This document shows, in pieces, positions 1 through 9,333 of a stretch of DNA of 64,000 bases. Position 1 is the stretch's first letter; each line of letters opens with the position of its first letter. The stretch comes from Trichostrongylus colubriformis (Eukaryota > Nematoda > Chromadorea > Rhabditida > Trichostrongylidae). A program made the position numbers and the translations under genes. Under the pieces are notes generated by a model. That model made no database searches, was not told where the DNA came from, and saw nothing but the letters and a program-made list of their open reading frames with translations. The DNA lies in assembly GCA_963978905.1 (NCBI GenBank), contig OZ022256.1, positions 47,478,001 through 47,542,000 on the forward strand, written 5' to 3'.

Positions 1-779
1 AAGGAGCCATTTGAACGTATCAATCTCAATGGAACAGCAGAACTATTAAATCATAACAGTATCTACCGGAAAGGAATCGTTTACGGATACTTGAGAGCTG
101 TTACCTGATACAGTCATGCTGTATTATTCCACTTCGGATTACTGGCATGGTTTCACATAAAAACCGAAATCCTGCAGTGATACAGCCCTTGTAGAGCATA
201 CGGCAGCTTATTTTCATCACAACGCCGCGAGTTTCCGCGCTTATCTTGGTTTCCTTCCTACATCGCACCCATCGCACCTCCCCGCGAAATTTGAGTTTTT
301 CCCGAATAACGAATTACAGCTTCAAGTAAGAAAGTGCCTAGATTGCAGCCAATTTCCTACCAATGAAAAAAAAACAGATTGCACAGTAGAATGAGGGAAA
401 CCTATGCTACAAAGGAGCTCAGTTTCTTGCTGTTTCCACTGATGAATTTGTATGCATTGAACTGGCTATTTCCTGAGACGAAATAATTCAGAAACATCTT
501 TGTTAATTGAAGGCATCCTTCGTGATTATCAAATGAGTCGACTTACCTCCCTGTGACAACAGATCCTTGGGTATTTATCGAGGTAGCATCTTCTTTGCGT
601 CGCCACGGCGAAACATCTCAGGCAACGCCCGCTCGTACCCATTCCGATAGTACCCATTTGAACTCCCTTACTCCTCGTTCGAGCAAGGTGAGTGTGGTGG
701 GAGTGGGTTCGAACAGGGAGCACCGTGATGGCACACAAAGGCGGCGTAAAAAAGGTGGAATTTGAATAGCTACTCAAAG
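1..779. other. Unassigned stretch left of the Helitron relic
   Basis: I see no supported gene here. Short open frames on both strands (for example 529-777) have no recognisable domain. The right part may hold the 3' end of the adjacent Helitron, but no clear terminal hairpin plus CTRR end was found. Confidence 0.4.
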
Positions 780-2935
780 GACAACTGTCCCAAAGTAATA
801 AGTCTACTCATCTGATTATCGCAATATAGAATTGCGCGTGGGAGCAGACTTCCTCAGAAATACACCCCCACCTTAAAGAGGGTCTGCCATTGAGCCTTGT
901 TGATGGTCGTAGCGAAAGCGAGGCGTAACGGATATTGACGTCTTTGGAAACGGAATGGCAGGCGTTTTTCGGTGTAGTTATCAATCCGAGGGAGAAGTAT
1001 GAATTGGTTTCTTCTGCTTCCAATCGCGAAGCGATACCCGAGAATAAACCTACCGTACTGGTCGACGATCAGCCTAGTGTCATTGCACAGACCTTTAGAG
1101 ATGTCGAGGTTCCGCAACAACATCACAATGCACCTTGGTTTCAGTTTCAGTTCATGAGGCGGCATTCCACTGGGGTTCAGCTTGTTTAGAAACTTCAGTT
1201 GGTACTCTTGTATACCTTCGTCTGCAACTGCTCAGACATCCGTTGCAGTGCCAAATCGTTCATGTGGGCGACGTGAATATTTTTTGGAGCGAGAATTGCC
1301 TTTTCTGCGAATTCCCCAACGTCATCCATACCAATTTCTTAATCAAAAATTTCTGTGATCAGGACTCCATTGCTTCTAATTGCAGGTGGTAGCTCTACAA
1401 AGCCGTTCTTTTGGATTAGTCCCATTGCTGATGTGCAGAAGCATTCATGCCCATTCGGCACTTTCAGGAGAACCTCTCATATTGACAGAAAGGTGACGCG
1501 CAACGAAATGCTGCCACAAATGGGAATTTTTGATACAGTCATTTTCCAAGTCCTCTTGTCCACCCCTTTCGACAACTGGAAAAACTTGCCGAGAATCGTC
1601 TATTACATCAACAGTTTCCCTCCCAAGGGGCGGTTATTCTGCATGACATCTTTGAGGAGTAGATCCACGGCTTCCAGAGTCTACTTGGGCACCATAGAAA
1701 TTTCGTCCCAAAAAATGACCGTAACATTACGAAGAGCTCTCGCATCCGCAGACTCCCTTTTTATAGTACGCGTTCTGTTGTTGTCGTGGATGTTGAGCTT
1801 GAATGTACTGCTAGCCGTCCTTCTATTGGGCAGGAGATTGGCTGCGATTTTTGTTTCCCCATACCTATCAAAGTGCGGTGCAAAGCAGGGTATAAAAACG
1901 TTTTGTCAGTGCCTCTGGAACGGTCAGTGAAGAAGTGCTGATTATCCCCATTTTTCACATTGCAATATGTTATCCGCAGCTCTCCTCTGATGTTCATTCA
2001 GCTGTTCCATCAACTGTCGTCCATGAGCCACGTGCTGTGCTCTGCTTCTGTGTCAGAAGGCGGTCTTATGTATCTTATCAAATGGACACCATAGATAGTC
2101 ATTTATCGAAGATATCAAAGTAAACACGAACGACAGCTTCTTCACTATCGATTCCACGATCAATGTATAGTCTTCTGCCATTGCTCTCCTGAATTTTTCC
2201 CACAGACGCTTAGGCTCTCTAACAGAGCAGAAACAGAGAAGACTACTGAAGAGGGATCGAAGCTGGGCCGGCATATGAAACTCAGATGTCTCACTCAAAC
2301 AGCTCCCTTAATGAGAATCGTCGTTCATCAATCCGAGAGCATTAGCTGCATCTTTGAACGTATTGTGGATCACTCCACCAAAAGTTTTCAGATCGTTGAA
2401 AGACTTAGGCCCTCTCCTGTTTAGAAGTAGTATTCAAAGACTGTAACGTTCTATGTCTAGAGAATTTGCAGTATACATTCTTCCGATTTGGCGATTGTGC
2501 CTTTTTCTTGCCTTCCATTTCCTTGCCTGCTGATCGAAAAGGAAAAACTCTGGCAGATGTACGTAAGGCAATAATCGGTCATCTTTTTTCCCTTCAGGAG
2601 CCTTACCTTCGCCATACAACGCTTCGTGTTCTTCGTTTAATTTGAAAAATGCCGTTAGCGTAGTGTCTCTTTCGACGAACTGCCTCTTCTTCTCTACCTC
2701 CTTGAAAAGTCACAGTTCAGTAATCCGGAAGGTGAACCTGCAATCTGTAGACCGTATCCGATTCCGACTGAAGGTCAAATCCGAGCGGCCTGTGAACAGC
2801 TTCTGGTGCGCAAACGTATCTAGCGTTAACAAACTCGTCGATCTCATTGATCATGCCATTTTCTACGTCATCACTTCGTCTTACCATGTGCAAAGCAGCT
2901 CGATCAGGACCTTTGTACACACTTGTACATGTACT
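780..2935 (-). pseudogene. Helitron Rep/helicase relic
   Basis: Read on the minus strand, blocks typical of the Helitron PIF1-like helicase appear in the right order. The first (2717-2935) holds YKGPDRA and a segment with VNARYVCAPEA and LQVHLP. The second (2434-2619) holds KWKARKR and IGRMYT. The third (2120-2298) holds MPAQLRSLF and a later LWEKF segment. A Walker A remnant reads RGTDKTFLY at about 1880-1930, where a live helicase has GGTGKT. The C-terminal part (854-1165) holds VMLLRNLD, GLCNDTRLIV and RLAFATTINKAQ. A shifted continuation at 808-900 resembles the usual SHGQLYVALSR end. The blocks lie in different frames with stops between them, so this is a dead copy. Helitrons move by rolling-circle replication using Rep plus helicase; only helicase parts are visible. 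The relic is cut off abruptly next to the inverted-repeat element that starts near 2968. Confidence 0.8.
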
Positions 2936-2967
2936 CGGCGGCTTGCCCCATGCCACAGATTTCCACA

Positions 2968-3003
2968 TCATATCTGTGCCGTCTATTGAATTGGAATGTA
3001 TAT
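2968..3003 (+). repeat. Outer tip of left inverted-repeat arm
   Basis: These 36 bases match the reverse complement of 19457-19492. The match is broken at 3004 by the LTR retrotransposon and resumes at 14915. The last five bases (2999-3003, TATAT) are the retrotransposon target duplication. Confidence 0.85.
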
Positions 3004-3330
3004 TGTAAGAGCCAAGTTCAACGAATAATGGAAGCGAGGGAACAAGCGATGAGTCACGGCACAGTGCGCAGCTAACTTGCAAGCTTGCAGGGGCGCGAGG
3101 ATTGGAGACGAGCCAAGCGCGAGAGCACAAAGGAGGAGGAGCGCTCGGAGGGGGCATTCGAGAGACAGCGACGCTGGAGCCGGCAGCCTCGGGCTCAGGA
3201 CGTCTTCGTCAGATTGCGCTGTGACATGCGATATTCACTGTATTGATTCCATTGGTGTAGCTACCCGATAAACTGTTGTATTATCTACCGTATTATGCTG
3301 CACACAGAGGGTAAAACCTCGGAAGACGAC
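3004..3330 (+). repeat. 5' LTR
   Basis: The 327-bp sequence begins TGTAAGAGCC and ends GGAAGACGAC. It matches 14584-14909 almost base for base. The visible differences are a GG/AA pair near base 55, one G/A near base 90, one missing G in a G run, and two single changes near the end. No strong TATA box is visible. Confidence 0.93.
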
Positions 3331-3348
3331 TGGTAGCAGCGACTCCTT
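3331..3348 (+). promoter_or_regulatory. Primer-binding site of the LTR element
   Basis: TGGTAGCAGCGACTCC starts exactly at the first base after the 5' LTR. A start with TGG, complementary to a tRNA CCA end, is the usual form. I cannot name the primer tRNA. Confidence 0.65.
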
Positions 3349-4917
3349 CCACCTCGCCGGCCCATGGTGAGTCCCTTTTGCCTTTTGGTTGACATGGCAC
3401 TCTTTTCACTTTTCTTCTATTTTCTGGGCTTTACCACTTTCTTCACTTCGTTTTCCCGGGTCCGAGCCCACATGGGCAGCTTTCTGATTCTCTTCCTGCT
3501 TCCGAAGGTTGTAGTCCGAAAGCCAACCCTGTCCTATATTAGCGTAGCTCGTGTTCTGTAGGTTGCTCCTCTGTCTAATATTAACACTTTTCTTCCGTCT
3601 ATAGGTTCCATAGACCCCTCTCTGGCCAAGATGGAGTCTGGGGACCATTCACACTTTTTGTTCAATCATCGCCATGCCATCAAAATACGAAGGTTGCGTC
3701 TCTTGTAAGACCAAGCGAACCTTTTCTTTCTTCTGCTGCAGCATTTTCTTTTCCTTCCTTTTCTCACTACGGTCGACCTATATTTCCTATTTCTTCTCCT
3801 ATTTTGACTCGGTTTAGTTTTATAGTAAGGAATATCGTTTGTAGATGAAGTTCGGGCCCAGTGAGTATTGGACGGCAAGTAAAGAGGCATGTTTTCAGTT
3901 GAACGGTATAGTGCACTGAGAGGGAGACGGGATGGTTCTCTCCTCATAGCTTCAAGCAGTACATATTTGGATCAGATTGATTAGTTAGAGCCGTCATCGA
4001 GTCCATGTTCAGTTCGTTCGTATACAGGTGCATGCAACAAAAGGGGAATTTTGGCATTACTCAGAGGTACTGTTTAGTAGTTGTAGTACATTTGTCGCGA
4101 CAATTTCATTAGCAAACAGCCAGTTCACGGATAAACCCTTTCCCCGCCTTCTCGACGCTGCGGATCTCCTTCTTCCCCCCCCCCCCCCTCATTCTCCTTT
4201 TCCTTCATTTTCTCATTCATCACGCGTTTCCTACCGTGTTCATTATTGGTTCAAGTCGCTTAACTCTCTCGATCGGACTTGTTGACGCCATTTTGCGGCC
4301 GCAAGTAGTCGTTCCTCGCGTTAATAGCTTATCTCCGCTACCATCTCGCCAGCCATCGGGCTTCGCTGACAGTCTCGGGCGACAACTTTGCTTTCCGAGG
4401 GACCGGCGACTGCGGGGAAAGTTTCCCCCCCCCCTCCCTGATTTTAATTCCATTGGACCGCGGCGTTGTACTCTTTCTGCAGGGCATAGCAATACTCGCC
4501 GTTGGAGCAATTCTGGCCGGTTCCGAGTTTTATTATATCCCATGCAAGGTTTCTATGATTTTGAGCTTCCGTTATCTTGCTTCGAGCTAGCATCTTGTCA
4601 TCACCGCCACAGAAGCACATTCCCAGCGTACGGTAACATTCCATGGTCACATAGCGGAGGCGTGGGGTCTTATCTGAGATTATCTCGGATGCGCTGTATC
4701 AACATTGACATTCTCTCACAGATCTAGCTGGGAACGCCGCATCAGTAAACTTATCAAGGCTTTTATTTTTCGCGCAATATATTTCTTTTCAACACTTCAT
4801 TCACGCACGCTAGCGTTCCATTCTCTTTGCATTCCGCCCCGCCCTCTTTCCTCCCCCGCAGTTTCCCACAGATGACGATATAAAAGCTCAGCAGCGTCGC
4901 AGATAGGCTATATCGTA
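3349..4917 (+). other. Long untranslated leader of the LTR element
   Basis: About 1.6 kb between the primer-binding site and gag has no convincing coding content. Pyrimidine-rich tracts (for example 4175-4215 and 4425-4440) and open frames such as 4236-4727 are present, but nothing in them is recognisable. It may carry packaging or splice signals. Confidence 0.5.
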
Positions 4918-6433
4918 ATGCCTACTACTCGTAGTGTTACTAAATCTCGCTCTTCTCTTCTTGGGTCTTCGACCCAGCTTTCACATCAAACCTTTTGAGG
5001 CAGAGTATGCCCTCTCGGCATCCCTGCCAACCTTTGAGGACTTACAAGATGATTCTCCCTTGTGCGGCCGCGATGCCAAGACCCTGCGGGATGCTACATC
5101 ATCGGCTATCTCCCAGGTGTGGAACGACTCGAGGGCGACGGCAGCCCTTCTGTCTCACAAAATTAACGAAGGGAATTCAGCGCTCACGGAGCAGCTGAAC
5201 GAATCCTTCGCGGCAGTGGGTAAGCGTCTAGACACCCTCCCATTGGTAGCTATGTTCCAACCTGACTCGCATGGCTTTCGTATAACCCCGTTTACAGGCT
5301 ATAATGAGGACGGTGCGCAATTTTCGATCTGGCTCCGCCGCTTGGAAGACGTCATGCGCATGCGCCCCACCCAGCTCTCCGATGAGCAGCAAGCGAACTT
5401 TCTCATCGGGCATCTGGAGGGGGTCGCTCGCGAAAAGGTGGAAGAACTAGGCGACGACGCTCGGCGATCGTACCCAGCAATCGTTACTCATCTGCGTTCC
5501 TTCTTTGAAGGCCCCCAACAAAGATATGTAGCTCGCCAAAAGCTCTCTAGTTGCCGCCAGGAGTCCGGCGAGTCGTGTACGGCTTTCGCCAACCGACTTC
5601 TCAATTTGGTTCGAGCCGCGACGTCGGGGCAAGACTTGGCAACTCAAAAGGAGAGGGTTTTGGAAGAATTCGTTGCCCGCCTACGGGGCGACGTGCGTTA
5701 TTTTGTTAAGTTAGAGAACCCAACTACTTTTGAGCAGGCGGTCACCAAGGCGCAGACTGTGGAACAACTTCTTCACGAGGCGACAGTAGAACGGCTCCTT
5801 CACCCAGCCACGGCCCCAGTACCGGTCCAGGTCGCATCACAGTTTCGACAGGGGCGCAGCGGGAACCGTCCGTCGCTCGAGACGTATCCTAGGGGGCAAG
5901 CTCGTCCGCGCAGCTATGACGCCGCCCCTCCAGCCCAGCAACCCCGCCGGGCTCTTATGGGTGCGACGCGGACCCCTAACATCATCCGTTGCTTCAACTG
6001 TAACGGTCAGGGACACCTTGCCTCCGTCTGCCCGTCACCCCGGACTCCTCCTGCACGACGACCTTTAATCCAGGACGCACCCACCGTGCAACGGAGGGGA
6101 CCTCCTCGTAGGTTGCCACAGGCTAATCTGCTGTCGTGGGATGCGGGCAATCGGTCGAATCCCCTTGAGGCTACCTCCCCAGGGGGCGCAACCGCTAGCG
6201 TCGCCAGGCTGACAGCGTCACTGGAGGACTCTCAACGCCAGCTTCGCAACTCGCAGGCTCGCGTGGAGGCCCTTTTGCGACGAAATGATGAGCTGGCGCA
6301 CGTGTCATTAGACCGGACTCCTTCTTCTCCTAGACGCGCTTTCGCCGGTTCACTGCCTGACGTACGTCTCTTATTGTGCACAGTCATCGCGTTGTGTATG
6401 CTTGCAAGTCCATGCACTGCTCTCGAAGCCTGA
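4918..6433 (+). CDS. Gag polyprotein of the LTR element
   Basis: A 1.5-kb frame (open from 4934) encodes a retrotransposon Gag, which forms the particle and binds genomic RNA. The middle carries a capsid-like helical region with the Gag segment around SSCRQESGESCTAFANRLLN. A single CCHC zinc knuckle, CFNCNGQGHLASVC, lies near residues 353-366. No ATG opens this frame. The likely ATG is at 4918 in another frame, beginning MPTTRS, and hits a stop near 5000, so one small indel probably separates start and body. The last residues (RLLLCTVIALCMLASPCTA) look like a signal peptide rather than a Gag tail. They overlap the next ORF, which begins at 6402 in a different frame. A splice-donor-like GTACGT lies at 6361. 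Confidence 0.85.
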
Positions 6434-8972
6434 CTTTGTCCTTCTCATCAGTCTACCACTTTCTTCTTGCCACAGCATCTTCAAGATTGTTCGGGCTTAT
6501 TTCCCAACAACTCGGTTACTGCCCAAAATTTGTCCTTGCACCTCTATCGCCCAAACACTAACCTGTATTCTACGCAAAACAGTTCGACATTCGGTGGTCT
6601 ACTCAGTTAGTTTTTTCGGTGTAAGGAAAGAGATTCATAAGGAAACTAGTCTGGCGGTATCCCAGGGCGAGTGCAAGCAAATGGTTCTGCATCATCGTTG
6701 CGTCCACGGTGACCTGGTGGCCACGTCAGGGGTGTGGCGCACACAGCACCCACTGACTTTCTCATTTCCGTCGGCTCCTTTTGGATGCTGTGTGGACCAC
6801 GAAATGGAGGTCGTCAACTGTTACATGTACGACACCTTAGTACACGTGCGTCACGCGGATTCGGCCCCCCAGTCACCCGTGGGCGACTTGTCGGCATGCG
6901 TCTACAGGGATGGAGCCTGCACCTTAGCGGACGGTTCTCTGCTAATCTGGACCCCGGACGTGGACGAGACGTGCTCGTACACGTTCGTTTCCCGGCTCTC
7001 GGGCCAGCGACTTGGCCACCTGTGGGTTAGCGATGACAAGGAGTTCGCACTCTCTTGGTCCGAACAGTCTCCTGAAGTGGACGACTGCGTCAAACAACTC
7101 ACAATAACAGACCAGGGGTATGCGATTCACGTTACACGGCGGCAGCCTCGACATACCAGGGAGGACGTAGGTTTAGTGACATCCAACCAGTTAGCCGCCC
7201 AGCTACTGGCTGTTGAGGAAGCCACCTATTCCTCGGTGAGCACTGTGTACCGTAACGCGATCCAGGTGCTTTGTAACCGTACCAACGTTCTAGCAACTGC
7301 GTTACACACTTCCCTTCTTTCTCGCCCCACAATCACGATGCGTGCCCTTCTTGGCAGAGAAGACATCTCAGCCACCTATCTGGGCAAGGGATACGTGCAG
7401 GTGCAACGGTGCTTAGCGTTACCCGCAGCAGAGCTGGTTCCTTCCAACGGTACCTGCTACGCTTTACCTCGCGCCAGAACTCGCTTACCGGGGGGTTCGC
7501 AAGCATTAACTTTCCTCGATCCCATTACACACATAGTACGTAAACACGCGCCGGTGGTAGACTGTGCCGATATGACTCCGTTCGTGTTCCATACTAGGGA
7601 CGGTCCTCGGTCCTTCTCTCCCGTCAATGGTATGTGGGTCCCCATATCTCCCGGTAAAGTCACAACACTTTCATTCTTGCCTCACTTAGTCTCATCTCAA
7701 TTAGATCCTCCGCTGACAATATTTCATAGTCTCGTATTGACTAATCTCAGCGAGGTATCCAATGATAACCAGTTGCAGGAACTTTGGACGGCACGTGACC
7801 ACTCCCATCTGGTCTCTTATTTCGAGCAAGTGACGCCATCTTCGTCGGATCCCAGCGGGCCTACGGCCACTCCAGTGGGTTCATTGTCATCATCTAGCGT
7901 TTTCCTCTCTTTCTGGTCTTTTTCCATTTATGATTATTGGGTTTCATTTTGTTGTTTTTCGGTCACTTTGTCCTTATGCAAATCACTGCTCAAACTTTAC
8001 TTAAAATTGTTTGCCCCGACCCTGTACCTAAGACTGTTCGGTCACGACCCGGCTGCTTCCGCACCGAACGGCATCCCTGTTCCGCCACAACTGGGGCCCC
8101 CGACAGTTCAGTCACCACGACCGTTAGAGTTAGACATTTCACAGATCGAGATCGATACGGCTAACACCTGGCCGCCTCGCGCCTCGGTAGTTCCCACCAT
8201 GGTTTTGTCAGTAACAGGCCCTCAGATGTTCTTTGTTACGCAAATCCCGGTTCGGGCCAATGGCGTCCGTATGCTCGCACTCGTGGACACGGGTGCAGGT
8301 GTCTCCATTGCTAACCAATCCCTTCTTCCTCTACTAGGAGTGTTTAAACTTGATCCGTGTCTCGTCCCTGCCGCAGTTGGCATGGCCGGGATACCGATAC
8401 GGTTCGTCGGAACCACGGTTAATACTATTCAAGTTGGTAGTTTCGCCCTCGATCACAAGGTTCATTTCACGGAGGCGGACTGCATCCCGCGAGCAGCCGA
8501 CTCCTACAACATCATACTGGGAAACGACTTCCTGCAGCGGCTTCCTCACTGGCTCCTCAATTATGAGCAGCGCGTTCTGCTTATAGGAAACGACACTGTC
8601 CCTATCCTCACCGAGGGTCCTCAGGTCTCAAACGTAGGGGATGCCCGGAAGGACAACTCATTCGCGGTTCGCGCCGCGTCTACAGTAGTCCTGCCCCCGA
8701 CATCCGAGACATTCGTACCGTGTCAGGTGGCAGAAGCGGGCTCCCGAGTTGCTACTATAGTAACAGAAGGATCGGTCATCGCTGGTGACAACATCATGGT
8801 CGCACCGGCGGTCACCAAAGCGGGTGAGCCTCACCTCTTACTGAGTAACCCGACTGCCTCCCCGCAAGTGATCTACAAGAACCAATATCTCACTGCTGCT
8901 CGCCCGGCCTTGGAACTCGCCAACGGCACCCTTCTGGATGCCGATCAGTGGTTTCAGCACATTACTCGTTGA
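6402..8972 (+). CDS. Envelope-like ectodomain fused to aspartic protease
   Basis: This 856-codon frame joins two different parts. Residues about 85-490 form a Cys-rich region: at least twelve Cys, with pairs such as GECK, FGCCVD, CVYRDGAC and GTCYALP, and three N-glycosylation sequons (NRT, NGT, NLS). A hydrophobic segment around residues 500-525 (SVFLSFWSFSIYDYWVSFCC) follows, then a short basic stretch. This is the layout of a type I membrane glycoprotein. Residues about 610-710 form a retropepsin-type protease, with the catalytic DTGAG at about 628 and the flap-distal ILGNDFL near 705. The first 80 residues look like untranslated or intronic sequence, so the real start may be by splicing, perhaps from the signal-like end of gag. 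The protease call is firm. The envelope reading is an inference from architecture, and I do not recognise the glycoprotein family. Confidence 0.75.
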   Translation: MQVHALLSKPDFVLLISLPLSSCHSIFKIVRAYFPTTRLLPKICPCTSIAQTLTCILRKTVRHSVVYSVSFFGVRKEIHKETSLAVSQGECKQMVLHHRCVHGDLVATSGVWRTQHPLTFSFPSAPFGCCVDHEMEVVNCYMYDTLVHVRHADSAPQSPVGDLSACVYRDGACTLADGSLLIWTPDVDETCSYTFVSRLSGQRLGHLWVSDDKEFALSWSEQSPEVDDCVKQLTITDQGYAIHVTRRQPRHTREDVGLVTSNQLAAQLLAVEEATYSSVSTVYRNAIQVLCNRTNVLATALHTSLLSRPTITMRALLGREDISATYLGKGYVQVQRCLALPAAELVPSNGTCYALPRARTRLPGGSQALTFLDPITHIVRKHAPVVDCADMTPFVFHTRDGPRSFSPVNGMWVPISPGKVTTLSFLPHLVSSQLDPPLTIFHSLVLTNLSEVSNDNQLQELWTARDHSHLVSYFEQVTPSSSDPSGPTATPVGSLSSSSVFLSFWSFSIYDYWVSFCCFSVTLSLCKSLLKLYLKLFAPTLYLRLFGHDPAASAPNGIPVPPQLGPPTVQSPRPLELDISQIEIDTANTWPPRASVVPTMVLSVTGPQMFFVTQIPVRANGVRMLALVDTGAGVSIANQSLLPLLGVFKLDPCLVPAAVGMAGIPIRFVGTTVNTIQVGSFALDHKVHFTEADCIPRAADSYNIILGNDFLQRLPHWLLNYEQRVLLIGNDTVPILTEGPQVSNVGDARKDNSFAVRAASTVVLPPTSETFVPCQVAEAGSRVATIVTEGSVIAGDNIMVAPAVTKAGEPHLLLSNPTASPQVIYKNQYLTAARPALELANGTLLDADQWFQHITR

Positions 8973-9333
8973 GGGGATACCCACCGTTGTCGCATCCCAG
9001 CCCGTCTCGTATGTTCTCGATTTGTCTCGGGCCAATGTCACCGAAGACCAACGCCATCGGCTACATGAATTATTCCTAGAGTATCGAGATCGCATATCTA
9101 CGTCGTCATATGACTTGGGTTCGTACAATTACACCCAGATTACCATCAAAACTACGTCAGAGGTACCCCCCTCCCGGTATAGACCCACCCGTATTCCTGC
9201 TCGCTTTCAAAAGGAGCTCGACGAACATATCAATAAGCTCTTGGCGGCAGGGCGGATCGTCGAGAGCGATACCCCTTGGTTGCACAACACGGTCTTAGTG
9301 AAAAAAAAACGGATCCCTGAGGGTTTGTCTTGA
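8938..9333 (+). pseudogene. Reverse transcriptase N-terminal part
   Basis: This 131-codon frame overlaps the end of the protease ORF in another frame. It holds the start of a Gypsy RT: a PARFQKELDEHINKLLAAG segment and the following IVESDTPWLHN block, before the palm. It runs out just after a nine-A tract at 9301-9309. The RT homology carries on in a different frame, so an indel in this homopolymer is the probable break. Confidence 0.85.

Noticed and set aside
4236..4727. 163-codon frame in the retrotransposon leader
   Set aside because: Low-complexity, no domain, and overlapping frames on the other strand. It is treated as untranslated leader.
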